Shown here one piece after another: positions 32,829-41,500 of a DNA stretch of 64,000 nucleotides. The notes under the pieces were generated by a model. The model was not told where the DNA came from. It worked only from the letters and a program-made list of their open reading frames with translations, and did not search any database. Numbering within the stretch: position 1 is the stretch's first letter; each line of letters starts with the position of its first letter. A program made the position numbers and the translations under genes. This stretch comes from Saccharothrix deserti (GTDB lineage: Bacteria; Actinomycetota; Actinomycetes; Mycobacteriales; Pseudonocardiaceae), in assembly GCF_009769385.1 (NCBI RefSeq), contig NZ_VKAB01000016.1, positions 1 to 64,000 of the forward strand. Reading direction: 5' to 3'.

Positions 32829-35800
32829 ATGTCGGACGAGTACGAGCCCACCACCCGCGGCTCGGGGCTTGGTGGCGATCCGCCGTGCGCGACGCGGGCG
32901 ACCGCGTCCGCGGTACCGCGGTGCGGGTTGCCGAACCCGGCGGCAGACCTGAACGGGAAGGGGGACGAGGTGACCGACACCGAGAACGCGGTAGCAGTCG
33001 TCGGGATGGCATGCCGCTTCCCCGGCGCGAACGACGTCGAAGCGTACTGGGAGCTGCTGCGCGACGGCGTCGAGGGCATCACCCGGTTCGACGTCGAGGA
33101 CTTGGTGCGGAACAAGGGCGCCGACCCGGACGAGGTCCGGCAGTCGAACTTCGTGCCCGCCAAGGGCGTCATGGCCGGCTCCTCGAACTTCGACTGGTCG
33201 TTCTTCGGGTACAAGCGCGCCGAGGCCGCGGCCATCGACCCCCAGCAACGGGTGTTCCTCGAGACCGCATCGTCCGCATTGGACGACGCGGGCCTCGACC
33301 CGACCCGGTTCGACGGCTGGATCGGCGTGTACGCGGGCGCGGACCGCACCCACCCGGACACCGGCCGCGGCCTCACCCCTCTGGAACGGGTGATGGGGTA
33401 CGAAAAGGACCACGTGGCCACCCGCACCGCCTACAAGCTGGGGCTGCGCGGCCCGGCGATGACCGTGCAGACCTCGTGCTCCACCTCGCTGGTCGCCATC
33501 CACATGGCGGTGCAGAGCCTGCTGAGCCGGGAGTGCGACGCCGCGCTGGCGGGTGGGGTGGCCGTGTCGCCCCCGGGCGAGTGGGGCTACTGGCACGAGC
33601 AGGGTGGGGCGCTGTCCGCGGACGGGCACTGCCGACCGTTCGACGTGAACGCCACCGGCACCGTGCCCAGCGAAGGTGTCGGCGTGGTCGTGCTCAAGCG
33701 GCTGGACGACGCACTGCGCGACGGCGACCGGATCGCGGCGGTGGTGCTCGGCTCGGCGCTGAACAACGACGGCGCGGAGAAGATGGGCTACGCCACACCC
33801 TCCATCCCCGGCCAGCGGGACGTCATCCGCTACGCGCAGAAGCTCGCCGGGGTGGACGCGGCCGACATCGACTACGTCGAGGCGCACGGCACGGCCACCC
33901 CCATCGGCGACCCGATCGAGGTGCAGGCCCTGACCGAGGCCTTCCGGATGTCCACCGACGAGGTCGGCTACTGCATGCTCGGCGGTGTCAAGGGCAACCT
34001 CGGCCACACCAGCGCGGCGGCGGGCGTGGCCGCGTTCATCAAGACCGTGCTGATGCTCGAACACGGCGAACTGGTGCCCAGCCTGCACTTCGACCAGCCG
34101 AACCCGCTGCTGGAGCTGGACGGCACACCGTTCCGGGTGTGCACCGAGCACCGGCCGTGGCCGGACCGCGGCGACCGGATCGCGGCCGTCAGCTCGTTCG
34201 GCGTGGGCGGCACCAACGCGCACGTGGTGCTCCAGGGCCCGCCGGAGCGGGAGCCGGCCGCGCCGCGACCGGGCGGGACGGTGCTCGCCGTGTCCGCGGC
34301 CACGCCGGAGGCGCTGGCGAAGCTGCGCGAGACCCTGGCCGACGCGCTGCGCCGGGACCCCGCGCGGAACCTGACCGCGGTGGCGCGCACCCTCGCCGAC
34401 CGCCGGGTGCACCGGCACAAGCAGGCGTTCGCGGTGTCCGATTCGGCACACGCGGCGGACCTGCTGGCCGCGGCGGGCGACCCGGCGCAGCCGCGCCCGC
34501 TGGGCAAGGTGGCGTTCCTGTTCCCGGGACACGGCACGCTGCGGTACAACGCGGGTGCCCCGGCCTACCGACTGCTGCCCGGGTTCCGCCGCTGGTTCGA
34601 CGAGATCCGGGACGCGGTGCTGGACCGGTGCGGCGTGGACCTGTCGCCGGTGGTGGCGGAGGTGGACGGCGGTCCGGAGTGGTTCGAGGACGGCGCGAAC
34701 CAGCAGCTCGGGCTCTTCGCCATCGGCTACGCGCTCGGCAGGCAGCTGATGGACTGGGGCATCACCCCGGTCGGGATGTTCGGCAACAGCATCGGCGAGT
34801 ACGCGCCGGCCGTTCTGGCCGGGGTGTGGTCGCCGGCCGACGCCGCCGCCGTGATCCACGAGCGCGCCCGGGTGGCGTGGTCGGAGGTGCCGCCCGGCCG
34901 CATGGTCGCGGTGAACGGCACCTCCGACGAGGTGATCCGCCGGCTCGGTCCGGACAGCCCGGTCGCGGTGTCGGTGATCAGCCGCGGCGGCGTGGTGCTG
35001 TCCGGATACGAGTCCGATGTGGACGACCTGCTGGCCGGGGACGCGTTGGCCGGGCTGGACGTGCGGGTGCTGGCCGTGGACCGGCCGGGGCACTGCGCGG
35101 CCCTGGCCCCGGCCGCGGAGATCCTGCACCGGGTCGTCGCCGACACCTCGGCGAAGCCGGCGACGCTGCCGCTGGTGTCCAACACCAGCGGCACGTGGGC
35201 CGACCCGACGGCGGTGGCCGGGCCGGATTACTGGGCCACGCAGTTCACCAGCCCGGTGCTGCTGGACGCCGGGGTGGAGACGCTGCTCGACGCCGGGGTC
35301 GACACGTTCCTGGAGCTTGGACCCGGCGGCACCATGCTGGGCACGGTGCGCTGGAACAGCCGCTGGGACGGCGACACCCACACCGGGCTGCCGCTGCTGG
35401 GCCGCGCCGACGACGGCGACCTGGGTCTGCTGCGGGCGCTGGGCGCGCTGTGGGAACGCGGCGTGGACGTGCTGGGCGAGACCGTGCTCGCGCCGGGCGC
35501 GGGCGTCGAGCCGCCGCCGCACTGCTCGTTGCCGCCGCACCCGTTCCTGGGCGAGGACCCGGACGGTGACCAGGTCGTGCGGGTCGCGGCGAAGTCGCGG
35601 GAGCGCCGGTCGAAGCCGGCCGCCGGTGACTCGGTGCGGCCGGTGCTGGAGCGGCTGTGGACCACGGCGCTGGGCCAACCGCCCTCCTCGGACGCGGACC
35701 ACTTCTACGCGCTGGGCGGCGAGTCGCTGATCGCGTTGAACATGATGAGCCGACTGCGGGAGCAGGCGGGGATCGTGCTCTCGCTGGCCGAGTTCTCCCG

Positions 35801-36614
35801 CGACCCCACGTTCGGTCGCCTGGTCGAACTGGCCGAACGCGACCGGCCGACGGCACCGGCGGCGCGCCCGCCGGTGAACGCCGTGCGGTTGCGGGAGGGA
35901 ACGGGCCGCCCGCTGTTCCTGGCCGCCGACGCCGCCGGCACCGCGCTCAGCTACCAGCCGCTGGCCGACCGGCTCGACGCGGACCGCCCGGTGTACGGGC
36001 TGGAGCCCGATCCGGCTGACCCCGCGCACCGGTCCGTGGCACAGGTGGCGGCGCTGAACGTCGACGCGGTTCTCGGCATCCAGCCCGAAGGTCCGTACAC
36101 GCTGGGAGGCTGGTCGTTCGGCGCGGTCGTCGCGCACGAGATGGCCCGCCTGCTCATCGCGCGCGGTGCCGTGGTGGACGTGTTGCTGTGCATCGACGCG
36201 TTCATGCCCGGCCGGCTCGGCGTGCCCCTCGGACTCGACCCGGAGTTCCTGTACAGCCACGTCGGCTTCCAGGTGGCCGGGGTGCTGAACATCGGCGTGG
36301 TCGGCCGGCAGATGCGCCGCAACCCCGCACTGCGCAAGCTGTTCCTCGACAAGGCGCGCGTGCTGGCGCCGTACCGGCCGCGCGCGGTGGACTGCCCGGC
36401 CGTGGTGTTCAAGGTGGGCGTGGACGCGCGTGGCGCGGACCGGCTGACCGCCCGCCTGACCCCGTTCTACGGCGGCGGTGTGCGCGTCCTCCCGGTGCCG
36501 GGGAACCACTGGTCGGTGTTGACCGAGCCGCACGTGCGGCGGCTCGCCGAGGATCTGATCACCACGTTGCCCGGCGTCGCGCCGGTGCGGAATGAGGCTG
36601 CGGATGTCCACTGA
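32829..36614 (+). CDS. Type I polyketide synthase: KS - AT - ACP - TE
   Basis: 1261 residues from ATG 32829 (GGAGGA upstream; a GTG at 32970, also with a good site, would remove 47 residues). KS (about 50-470): Cys 217 in TSCSTSLVA, His 353 in EAHGTATPIGDP, His 393 in GNLGHTSAAAG. AT (about 555-870): nucleophile Ser 654 in FGNSIGEY, where the usual GHSxG has Asn for His; specificity motif RPGH in VDRPGHCAAL, neither HAFH (malonyl) nor YASH (methylmalonyl). ACP (about 930-1000): Ser 966 in LGGESLIAL. TE (about 1025-1255): Ser 1096 in GGWSFGAVVA. No KR, DH or ER. One extension followed by release; the atypical AT suits an alkylmalonyl extender from the CCR set. Confidence 0.93.
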   Translation: MSDEYEPTTRGSGLGGDPPCATRATASAVPRCGLPNPAADLNGKGDEVTDTENAVAVVGMACRFPGANDVEAYWELLRDGVEGITRFDVEDLVRNKGADPDEVRQSNFVPAKGVMAGSSNFDWSFFGYKRAEAAAIDPQQRVFLETASSALDDAGLDPTRFDGWIGVYAGADRTHPDTGRGLTPLERVMGYEKDHVATRTAYKLGLRGPAMTVQTSCSTSLVAIHMAVQSLLSRECDAALAGGVAVSPPGEWGYWHEQGGALSADGHCRPFDVNATGTVPSEGVGVVVLKRLDDALRDGDRIAAVVLGSALNNDGAEKMGYATPSIPGQRDVIRYAQKLAGVDAADIDYVEAHGTATPIGDPIEVQALTEAFRMSTDEVGYCMLGGVKGNLGHTSAAAGVAAFIKTVLMLEHGELVPSLHFDQPNPLLELDGTPFRVCTEHRPWPDRGDRIAAVSSFGVGGTNAHVVLQGPPEREPAAPRPGGTVLAVSAATPEALAKLRETLADALRRDPARNLTAVARTLADRRVHRHKQAFAVSDSAHAADLLAAAGDPAQPRPLGKVAFLFPGHGTLRYNAGAPAYRLLPGFRRWFDEIRDAVLDRCGVDLSPVVAEVDGGPEWFEDGANQQLGLFAIGYALGRQLMDWGITPVGMFGNSIGEYAPAVLAGVWSPADAAAVIHERARVAWSEVPPGRMVAVNGTSDEVIRRLGPDSPVAVSVISRGGVVLSGYESDVDDLLAGDALAGLDVRVLAVDRPGHCAALAPAAEILHRVVADTSAKPATLPLVSNTSGTWADPTAVAGPDYWATQFTSPVLLDAGVETLLDAGVDTFLELGPGGTMLGTVRWNSRWDGDTHTGLPLLGRADDGDLGLLRALGALWERGVDVLGETVLAPGAGVEPPPHCSLPPHPFLGEDPDGDQVVRVAAKSRERRSKPAAGDSVRPVLERLWTTALGQPPSSDADHFYALGGESLIALNMMSRLREQAGIVLSLAEFSRDPTFGRLVELAERDRPTAPAARPPVNAVRLREGTGRPLFLAADAAGTALSYQPLADRLDADRPVYGLEPDPADPAHRSVAQVAALNVDAVLGIQPEGPYTLGGWSFGAVVAHEMARLLIARGAVVDVLLCIDAFMPGRLGVPLGLDPEFLYSHVGFQVAGVLNIGVVGRQMRRNPALRKLFLDKARVLAPYRPRAVDCPAVVFKVGVDARGADRLTARLTPFYGGGVRVLPVPGNHWSVLTEPHVRRLAEDLITTLPGVAPVRNEAADVH

Positions 36615-37941
36615 ACCACTCGACCGCAGCACCGGCACGTCGGACCGCGTACTCGACGCGGACCCGCCGGCCGCGTTGCCCGAGTCGGATGCCGCGCCGA
36701 CCGGCGAACCGGACCCGAAGGCCCCGGAACGGCCGCTGATCAAGAACCGCGACTTCCAGGCGCTGTGGACCAGCGAGGCGTTCGCCGCGGTGGCGAAGGA
36801 GACCGCCGAGATCGCCTACCCCCTGCTGATCCTGGCCACCACGGGGTCCACGTTGTACGCCGGCATCGTCGGGTCCGCACAGCTGATCACGGCGAGCGTG
36901 ATGTCCATCCCGGGCGGCACCCTCGCCGACCGGCTGGACCGCCGGTTGCTGCTGATCGGCTGCAACATGATCCGGGTCGTGCTGCTGGCGCTGTTCAGCG
37001 TGCTGATCTTCACCGACAACACCAACATGCCGGTGATCTTCGCGATCGCGGTGAGCTCGGCCGTCTGCTTCGGACTGTCGCAGCCCGCCGGGATGGCCGC
37101 GATCAAGGCGCTGGTGCCGCCGTCCCAACTGACCCAGGCCACCGCGCAGAACCAGATCCGGTACTTCGGCGCGACCGTGGCCGGGCCTCCGATCGGCGGT
37201 GCGCTGTTCGGGGTGGCGCGGGCGTTCCCGTACCTGGCGGCGGTGGTGTCGTTCCTGATCTCCACCGTGCTGCTGCTGTTCGTGCGCAAGCCGATGCAGA
37301 ACGAGTCGGCCAGGGCGGCCAAGGAGAAGGGCGGCACGGCCGAGGGCTTCCGGTTCCTGTTCAAGCAACCGATCCTGCGCCCGCTGATCATCTGGATCAT
37401 GGGGTCGAACATGGCGTTCACCCACTCCGGTGTGTTCCTGGCGCTGATCGCCACCGCGCAGGGGCGGGGCGCGTCCGAGTCGTTCATCGGCGCGACGCTC
37501 GCGGTGGCAGGCCTCGGCGGGCTGTTCGGGTCGCTGATCGCCGGGTGGGTCTTCAAGAAGGTGAAGCCGTCGGTGATCGTGCTGTACGGCGCGTGGATCG
37601 GCCCGGTGGTGGCGATCCTGCTCGCGGTCACCCCCGGCGTGATCCCGCTGGGCATCATCGTGACGCTGGTGTTCATCCGCGGTCCGATCATCAGCACGCT
37701 GTTCCTGTCCTACCTCGCCGCCGTCGCCCCGGACAAGGTCCAGGGACGTGTGCTCGGCGCGGTGTTCTTCATGTCCATGAGCGCGGCCCCGCTCGGTGTC
37801 TTCGTGGTCGGCGCCGTGTTCGAGCTGGCCGGCTCGACCTGGGTGTTCATCACCATGTGCGTGATCTCGGCCGTGGCCGCGCTGCCGACCCTGAGCAAGC
37901 GCATCCGCAACCTGCCCGCCCCGGAAGCCGTCGCTGTATGA
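36604..37941 (+). CDS. MFS exporter of the cluster
   Basis: A 445-residue membrane protein: a polar N-terminal tail of about 45 residues, then roughly twelve hydrophobic segments with DFQALWTSEAFAAVAKETAE and PGGTLADRLDRRLLLIGCN (the loop 2-3 motif), typical of the MFS group that includes MdfA/EntS-like exporters. The start at ATG 36604 overlaps the PKS stop by 11 bp; an ATG at 36592 is possible. Co-transcribed with the PKS and the following P450. Likely exports the product and gives self-resistance. Confidence 0.88.
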   Translation: MSTEPLDRSTGTSDRVLDADPPAALPESDAAPTGEPDPKAPERPLIKNRDFQALWTSEAFAAVAKETAEIAYPLLILATTGSTLYAGIVGSAQLITASVMSIPGGTLADRLDRRLLLIGCNMIRVVLLALFSVLIFTDNTNMPVIFAIAVSSAVCFGLSQPAGMAAIKALVPPSQLTQATAQNQIRYFGATVAGPPIGGALFGVARAFPYLAAVVSFLISTVLLLFVRKPMQNESARAAKEKGGTAEGFRFLFKQPILRPLIIWIMGSNMAFTHSGVFLALIATAQGRGASESFIGATLAVAGLGGLFGSLIAGWVFKKVKPSVIVLYGAWIGPVVAILLAVTPGVIPLGIIVTLVFIRGPIISTLFLSYLAAVAPDKVQGRVLGAVFFMSMSAAPLGVFVVGAVFELAGSTWVFITMCVISAVAALPTLSKRIRNLPAPEAVAV

Positions 37942-37960
37942 CCGTCATCGGAGGAGAAGA

Positions 37961-39208
37961 ATGAGCACCGAAGCGCAGCCGGGCGTCCACTACGAGCAGC
38001 TGCCCCCGGAGTTCTTCAACGGGCCGAACCCGAACCGACACGCCGACAACGCTCGGCTGCGCTCGAAGTGCCCGGTGCACCAGGTGAACCACCCGGAGGG
38101 CGCCGAGGCGTACATCGTCATGGACTACGAGACGGTGAGCGGGATGTTCAGCGACCCGCGGCTGTCCAAGAGCGTGGACAAGGCGCCGGCGTGGTGGCAG
38201 GCCCTGCTGAAGGACTCCAGCCCGACCCTCATCCGCAACATGCTCACCGCGGACGCCCCGGAGCACACCCGGCTGCGCAAACTGGTGGCGCAGGCGTTCA
38301 CGCCGCGCAAGATGGCGGCGCTGCGGCCGAGGATCCAGGAGACCACCGACGACCTGATCGACGCCTTGACCGACGGCGAGGCCGACCTGTTCCACGAGTT
38401 CGCGCTGACCCTGCCGCTGAAGGTGATCTGCGAGTTCCTCGGCGTGCCGTTCGAGGACCGGGACAAGCTGCACGAGTGGGGCCTGCTGCTCAGCGGCGCG
38501 CCGTACTCGACCGACGAGATGAACCGCAAGCTGAAGTGGGCCAGCGACAGCATCGAGGAGTACCTGAAGGAGCTGCTGGCCGCGCGCCGCGAGGACCTGG
38601 GTGACGACCTGGTCAGCACGCTGATCCGCGCCGCCGACGAGGACGGCCGGTTCACCAACGACGAACTGGTGTCCACGCTCATCCTGCTGATCAACGCCGG
38701 GCACAAGACGACCGCGTACCTGATCAGCAACGGCATGGAGGCGCTGTTCACGCACCCGGACCAGATGGAGATGCTGCGCAACGACCCGAGCCTCGCGCCC
38801 AACGCGATCGAGGAGTTCCTGCGCTACCAGCCGCCCGTCTACCGCGGCACGCTGCGCGTCGCGGCCGAGGACATGGAACTGGCCGGCGTGCACATCGGCA
38901 AGGAAGCGTTCGTGCACCTCATGATCAACTCTGCGAACCGCGACCCGGAGGTGTTCGAGGAGCCGGACCGGCTGGACATCACGCGCACCGGCATCCGGCA
39001 CTTCTCCTTCGGCCACGGCGCGCACTTCTGCCCGGGTTCCCCGCTGTCCCGCCTGGAGGGCGAGATCGCGTTCAACACGCTGCTGCGCCGGCTGCCGGAC
39101 ATCGCGCTCGCGGTGCCGCCCGAGGAGCTCGAGTGGCTCTACGACAACTCCGTCGGTCACGGTGTCTCCCGCCTGCCGGTCACCTTCACCAAGAAGCTGC
39201 CCCGCTAG
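37961..39208 (+). CDS. Cytochrome P450 with Lys in the I-helix motif (AGHKTT)
   Basis: A 415-residue bacterial class I P450 of CYP105/107-like layout. The heme loop (FSFGHGAHFCPGSPLSRLE) and K helix (IEEFLRYQPP) are canonical. The I helix reads INAGHKTTAY; relatives have AGHETT, so a Lys (codon AAG) replaces the acidic residue next to the conserved Thr. AGGAGAAG precedes the ATG. Third gene in the PKS operon segment, 19 bp after the exporter. Probable oxidative tailoring enzyme; the substrate cannot be deduced. Confidence 0.92.
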   Translation: MSTEAQPGVHYEQLPPEFFNGPNPNRHADNARLRSKCPVHQVNHPEGAEAYIVMDYETVSGMFSDPRLSKSVDKAPAWWQALLKDSSPTLIRNMLTADAPEHTRLRKLVAQAFTPRKMAALRPRIQETTDDLIDALTDGEADLFHEFALTLPLKVICEFLGVPFEDRDKLHEWGLLLSGAPYSTDEMNRKLKWASDSIEEYLKELLAARREDLGDDLVSTLIRAADEDGRFTNDELVSTLILLINAGHKTTAYLISNGMEALFTHPDQMEMLRNDPSLAPNAIEEFLRYQPPVYRGTLRVAAEDMELAGVHIGKEAFVHLMINSANRDPEVFEEPDRLDITRTGIRHFSFGHGAHFCPGSPLSRLEGEIAFNTLLRRLPDIALAVPPEELEWLYDNSVGHGVSRLPVTFTKKLPR

Positions 39209-39239
39209 TTCTCGACCGCACAACCCTTTGGAGCACCAC

Positions 39240-39941
39240 ATGACCGACATTCCCGTCACGCTGATCACCGGTGGTGGCAGCGGTATCGGGGCCGCCACCG
39301 CACGGCAGCTGCTCGACAAGGGGCAGCGGGTGACCATCGTCGGGCGCGGTCAGGAGCGGCTGGACCGGTTCGCGAAGGAGGTCGGCGAGCCCGCCGAGCT
39401 GCTGACGGTCCAGGGCGACGCCGGGGACTGGGACCTCGTCCAGTCGGCGGTGGCCACCACGGTGGAGCGGTTCGGCCGGCTGGACGCCGTGGTCGCGAAC
39501 GCGGGCTGGGCGACGCACGACGACATCGCGGAGGGCGACCCGACCGGCTGGCGGGAGATGGTGCTGACCAACGTCCTGGGTCCGGCGCTGCTGATCCGGG
39601 CGTCGCTGACGGAGTTGAAGCGGTCCAAGGGGCGGATCGTGCTGCTGGGCAGCGTCGCCGGGCACGCGTACTCGGCGGGCAACATCTACGGCATCACCAA
39701 GTGGGCGGTCACCGGGCTGGCGGAGAACACCCGCCGGCAGGTCACCAGCGACGGCGTCGGCGTGACGCTGGTGTCGCCGGGGCGCACCGAGACGCCGTTC
39801 TGGGACGAGTACGGCTCGTTGCCGGACGGCATCCTGCTGTCCGCGGACCAGGTCGCCGACTCGATCGTGTTCGCGCTGGGGCAACCCTCCACAGTGGACG
39901 TCAACACCATCATCATCAGGCCAATCGGCCAACCTGCCTGA
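39240..39941 (+). CDS. Short-chain dehydrogenase/reductase
   Basis: A 233-residue classical SDR: TLITGGGSGIGAATARQLL (cofactor), VVANAGWA (NAG motif), catalytic Ser in LLGSVAGHAYSAG and YGITK as the YxxxK motif. GGAGCACCAC lies before the ATG at 39240. The order P450-SDR-thioesterase suggests it works on the assembly line or product. It could serve as the ketoreductase the PKS lacks, as discrete reductases do in related dilactone pathways (inference). Confidence 0.88.
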   Translation: MTDIPVTLITGGGSGIGAATARQLLDKGQRVTIVGRGQERLDRFAKEVGEPAELLTVQGDAGDWDLVQSAVATTVERFGRLDAVVANAGWATHDDIAEGDPTGWREMVLTNVLGPALLIRASLTELKRSKGRIVLLGSVAGHAYSAGNIYGITKWAVTGLAENTRRQVTSDGVGVTLVSPGRTETPFWDEYGSLPDGILLSADQVADSIVFALGQPSTVDVNTIIIRPIGQPA

Positions 39942-39951
39942 GGGGACGAAC

Positions 39952-40644
39952 GTGAAGATCGCACTGGTGTGCCTGCCGTTCGCCGGGGCGGGAGCCTCGT
40001 TCTTCCGCCCGTGGTCGGCGCACGCGGGTGACCGACTGGCCGTCGTGCCGCTGCAACTGCCCGGTCGGGAGCGGCGGATCGACGTCGAGCCCTACCGCGA
40101 CGTCCAGGTGGCCGCGGACGAACTGCTGCCGGACCTCGTGCGGCAGCTCGACGGCCTGACCGACGTGGTGCTGTTCGGGCACAGCCTGGGCGCGGTGCTG
40201 GCCTACGAGCTCGCCCACCGGGTGGTCGCGCACCCGGAGCTGGTGCTGCGCCACCTGTTCGTCAGCGGGTCGCCGGAGCCGCACACCCAGCGGCCCGGCC
40301 GCGCCACCGGCCTGCCCGACGACGAGTTCCTCGCGCGGGTGTCGCAGTTCGCCGGGTTCCAGCACGAGGCACTGGAGGACCCGGAGATGCGCGAGCTGAT
40401 CCTGCCGACGCTGCGCGCCGACGTGGAGATGCACGAGAACTACCGGCCGAGCACGGCCGCCCGGCTGCCCGCTCCGATCACGTCGCTGCGCGGCTCGGAC
40501 GACGGGCTGGTCACCGCGGCCGAGGGTGCCCGCTGGTCGGAGGTGGCCGGCGCGGGGTTCGAGTACGTGGAGCTGCCCGGCGGCCACATGTACCTGACGG
40601 AGTCGGCGCCCGACCTGCTCAAACTCATCGACACCGCGGTCTAG
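39952..40644 (+). CDS. Type II thioesterase (second copy)
   Basis: A 230-residue alpha/beta hydrolase of the grsT/TEII family: LVCLPFAGAGASFFRPW, nucleophile in LFGHSLGAVLAYE (about 76), acidic residue near RGSDDGLVT and histidine in LPGGHMYL. It starts at GTG 39952, 10 bp after the SDR. Its sequence differs clearly from the thioesterase at 28478 (GHSMGA), so this is not a recent duplication; the two may serve different carriers or one may hydrolyse an intermediate. Confidence 0.9.
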   Translation: MKIALVCLPFAGAGASFFRPWSAHAGDRLAVVPLQLPGRERRIDVEPYRDVQVAADELLPDLVRQLDGLTDVVLFGHSLGAVLAYELAHRVVAHPELVLRHLFVSGSPEPHTQRPGRATGLPDDEFLARVSQFAGFQHEALEDPEMRELILPTLRADVEMHENYRPSTAARLPAPITSLRGSDDGLVTAAEGARWSEVAGAGFEYVELPGGHMYLTESAPDLLKLIDTAV

Positions 40645-40653
40645 GGGGCACCG

Positions 40654-41478
40654 ATGCGGTTGACCGGGAAGGTCGTCGTGATCACCGGGGCGGCCCGCGG
40701 GATCGGCCGGGCCAGCGCGGTGGCCTGCGCCGCCGAGGGCGCGGACCTGGTGCTGCTGGACGTGTGCGCGGACCTGGCGGGTGTGCCGTACCCGCTGGGG
40801 TCGGCCAGCCAGCTCGAGCACACCGCGTCGCTGTGCCGGGACCGGGGCGCGTCGGTGCTCACGGCGAAGGCGGACGTGCGTGACACCACGTCGGTGCGGG
40901 ACGCCGTGGGCCTGGCGGGCGACCGCTACGGCCGGATCGACGTGGTCGTGAACAACGCTGGCATCGCCGCGCCCTCGGGCAAGCGGGTGCACGAGATCAC
41001 CGAGGACGAGTGGTCGCTGATGCTGGACGTCGACCTGTCCGGGGCGTGGCGGGTGATCCGGGAGGTCGGCAAGACCATGAGCGACCAGCGCTCGGGCAGC
41101 ATCGTGAACATCGCGTCCACCGCCGGACTGGTCGGCTACCGGCACTTCGCCGGGTACGTGGCCGCGAAGCACGGGCTGATCGGGCTGACCAAGGCGGCCG
41201 CGTTGGACTACGCGCCGATGAAGGTGCGGGTGAACGCGGTGTGTCCGGGCAACGTGCGGGACACCCCCGAGGCCGAGGGCCGGATGCTGCGGGAGATCGC
41301 CCGCGCGCTGGACGTCCCGGCGGACGAGCACGTGGCGGCCTTCACCCAGTCGCAGCCGATGAACCGGTTGGTGGAGCCGGACGACGTGGCCGGAGCCGTG
41401 GTGTTCCTCGCGTCGGACGACTCGGCGCAGGTGACCGGCTCGGTGCTGACCGTCGACGGCGGCTTCACCGCGCACTGA
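40654..41478 (+). CDS. Mycofactocin-type short-chain dehydrogenase
   Basis: A 274-residue SDR with TGAARGIGRASAVACAAEGA, NNAGIAAP, catalytic Ser in NIASTAGLVG and Tyr/Lys in YVAAKHGL. Between strands 2 and 3 it has the long insertion DVCADLAGVPYPLGSASQLE that characterises mycofactocin-coupled dehydrogenases, whose NAD is not exchanged with the medium and whose electron acceptor is mycofactocin. No mycofactocin genes are in this window. It lies 9 bp after the thioesterase in the same operon. The role may be oxidation or reduction of an alcohol or ketone in the product. Confidence 0.85.
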   Translation: MRLTGKVVVITGAARGIGRASAVACAAEGADLVLLDVCADLAGVPYPLGSASQLEHTASLCRDRGASVLTAKADVRDTTSVRDAVGLAGDRYGRIDVVVNNAGIAAPSGKRVHEITEDEWSLMLDVDLSGAWRVIREVGKTMSDQRSGSIVNIASTAGLVGYRHFAGYVAAKHGLIGLTKAAALDYAPMKVRVNAVCPGNVRDTPEAEGRMLREIARALDVPADEHVAAFTQSQPMNRLVEPDDVAGAVVFLASDDSAQVTGSVLTVDGGFTAH

Positions 41479-41500
41479 CCATCACCGACCAGGAGGACAT

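Noticed and set aside
31746..36743. 1665-codon open frame antisense to the PKS
   Set aside because: It lies exactly opposite the KS-AT-ACP-TE gene. Long antisense frames are a normal by-product of GC-rich third positions, and the translation is His/Arg/Val-rich with no domain.
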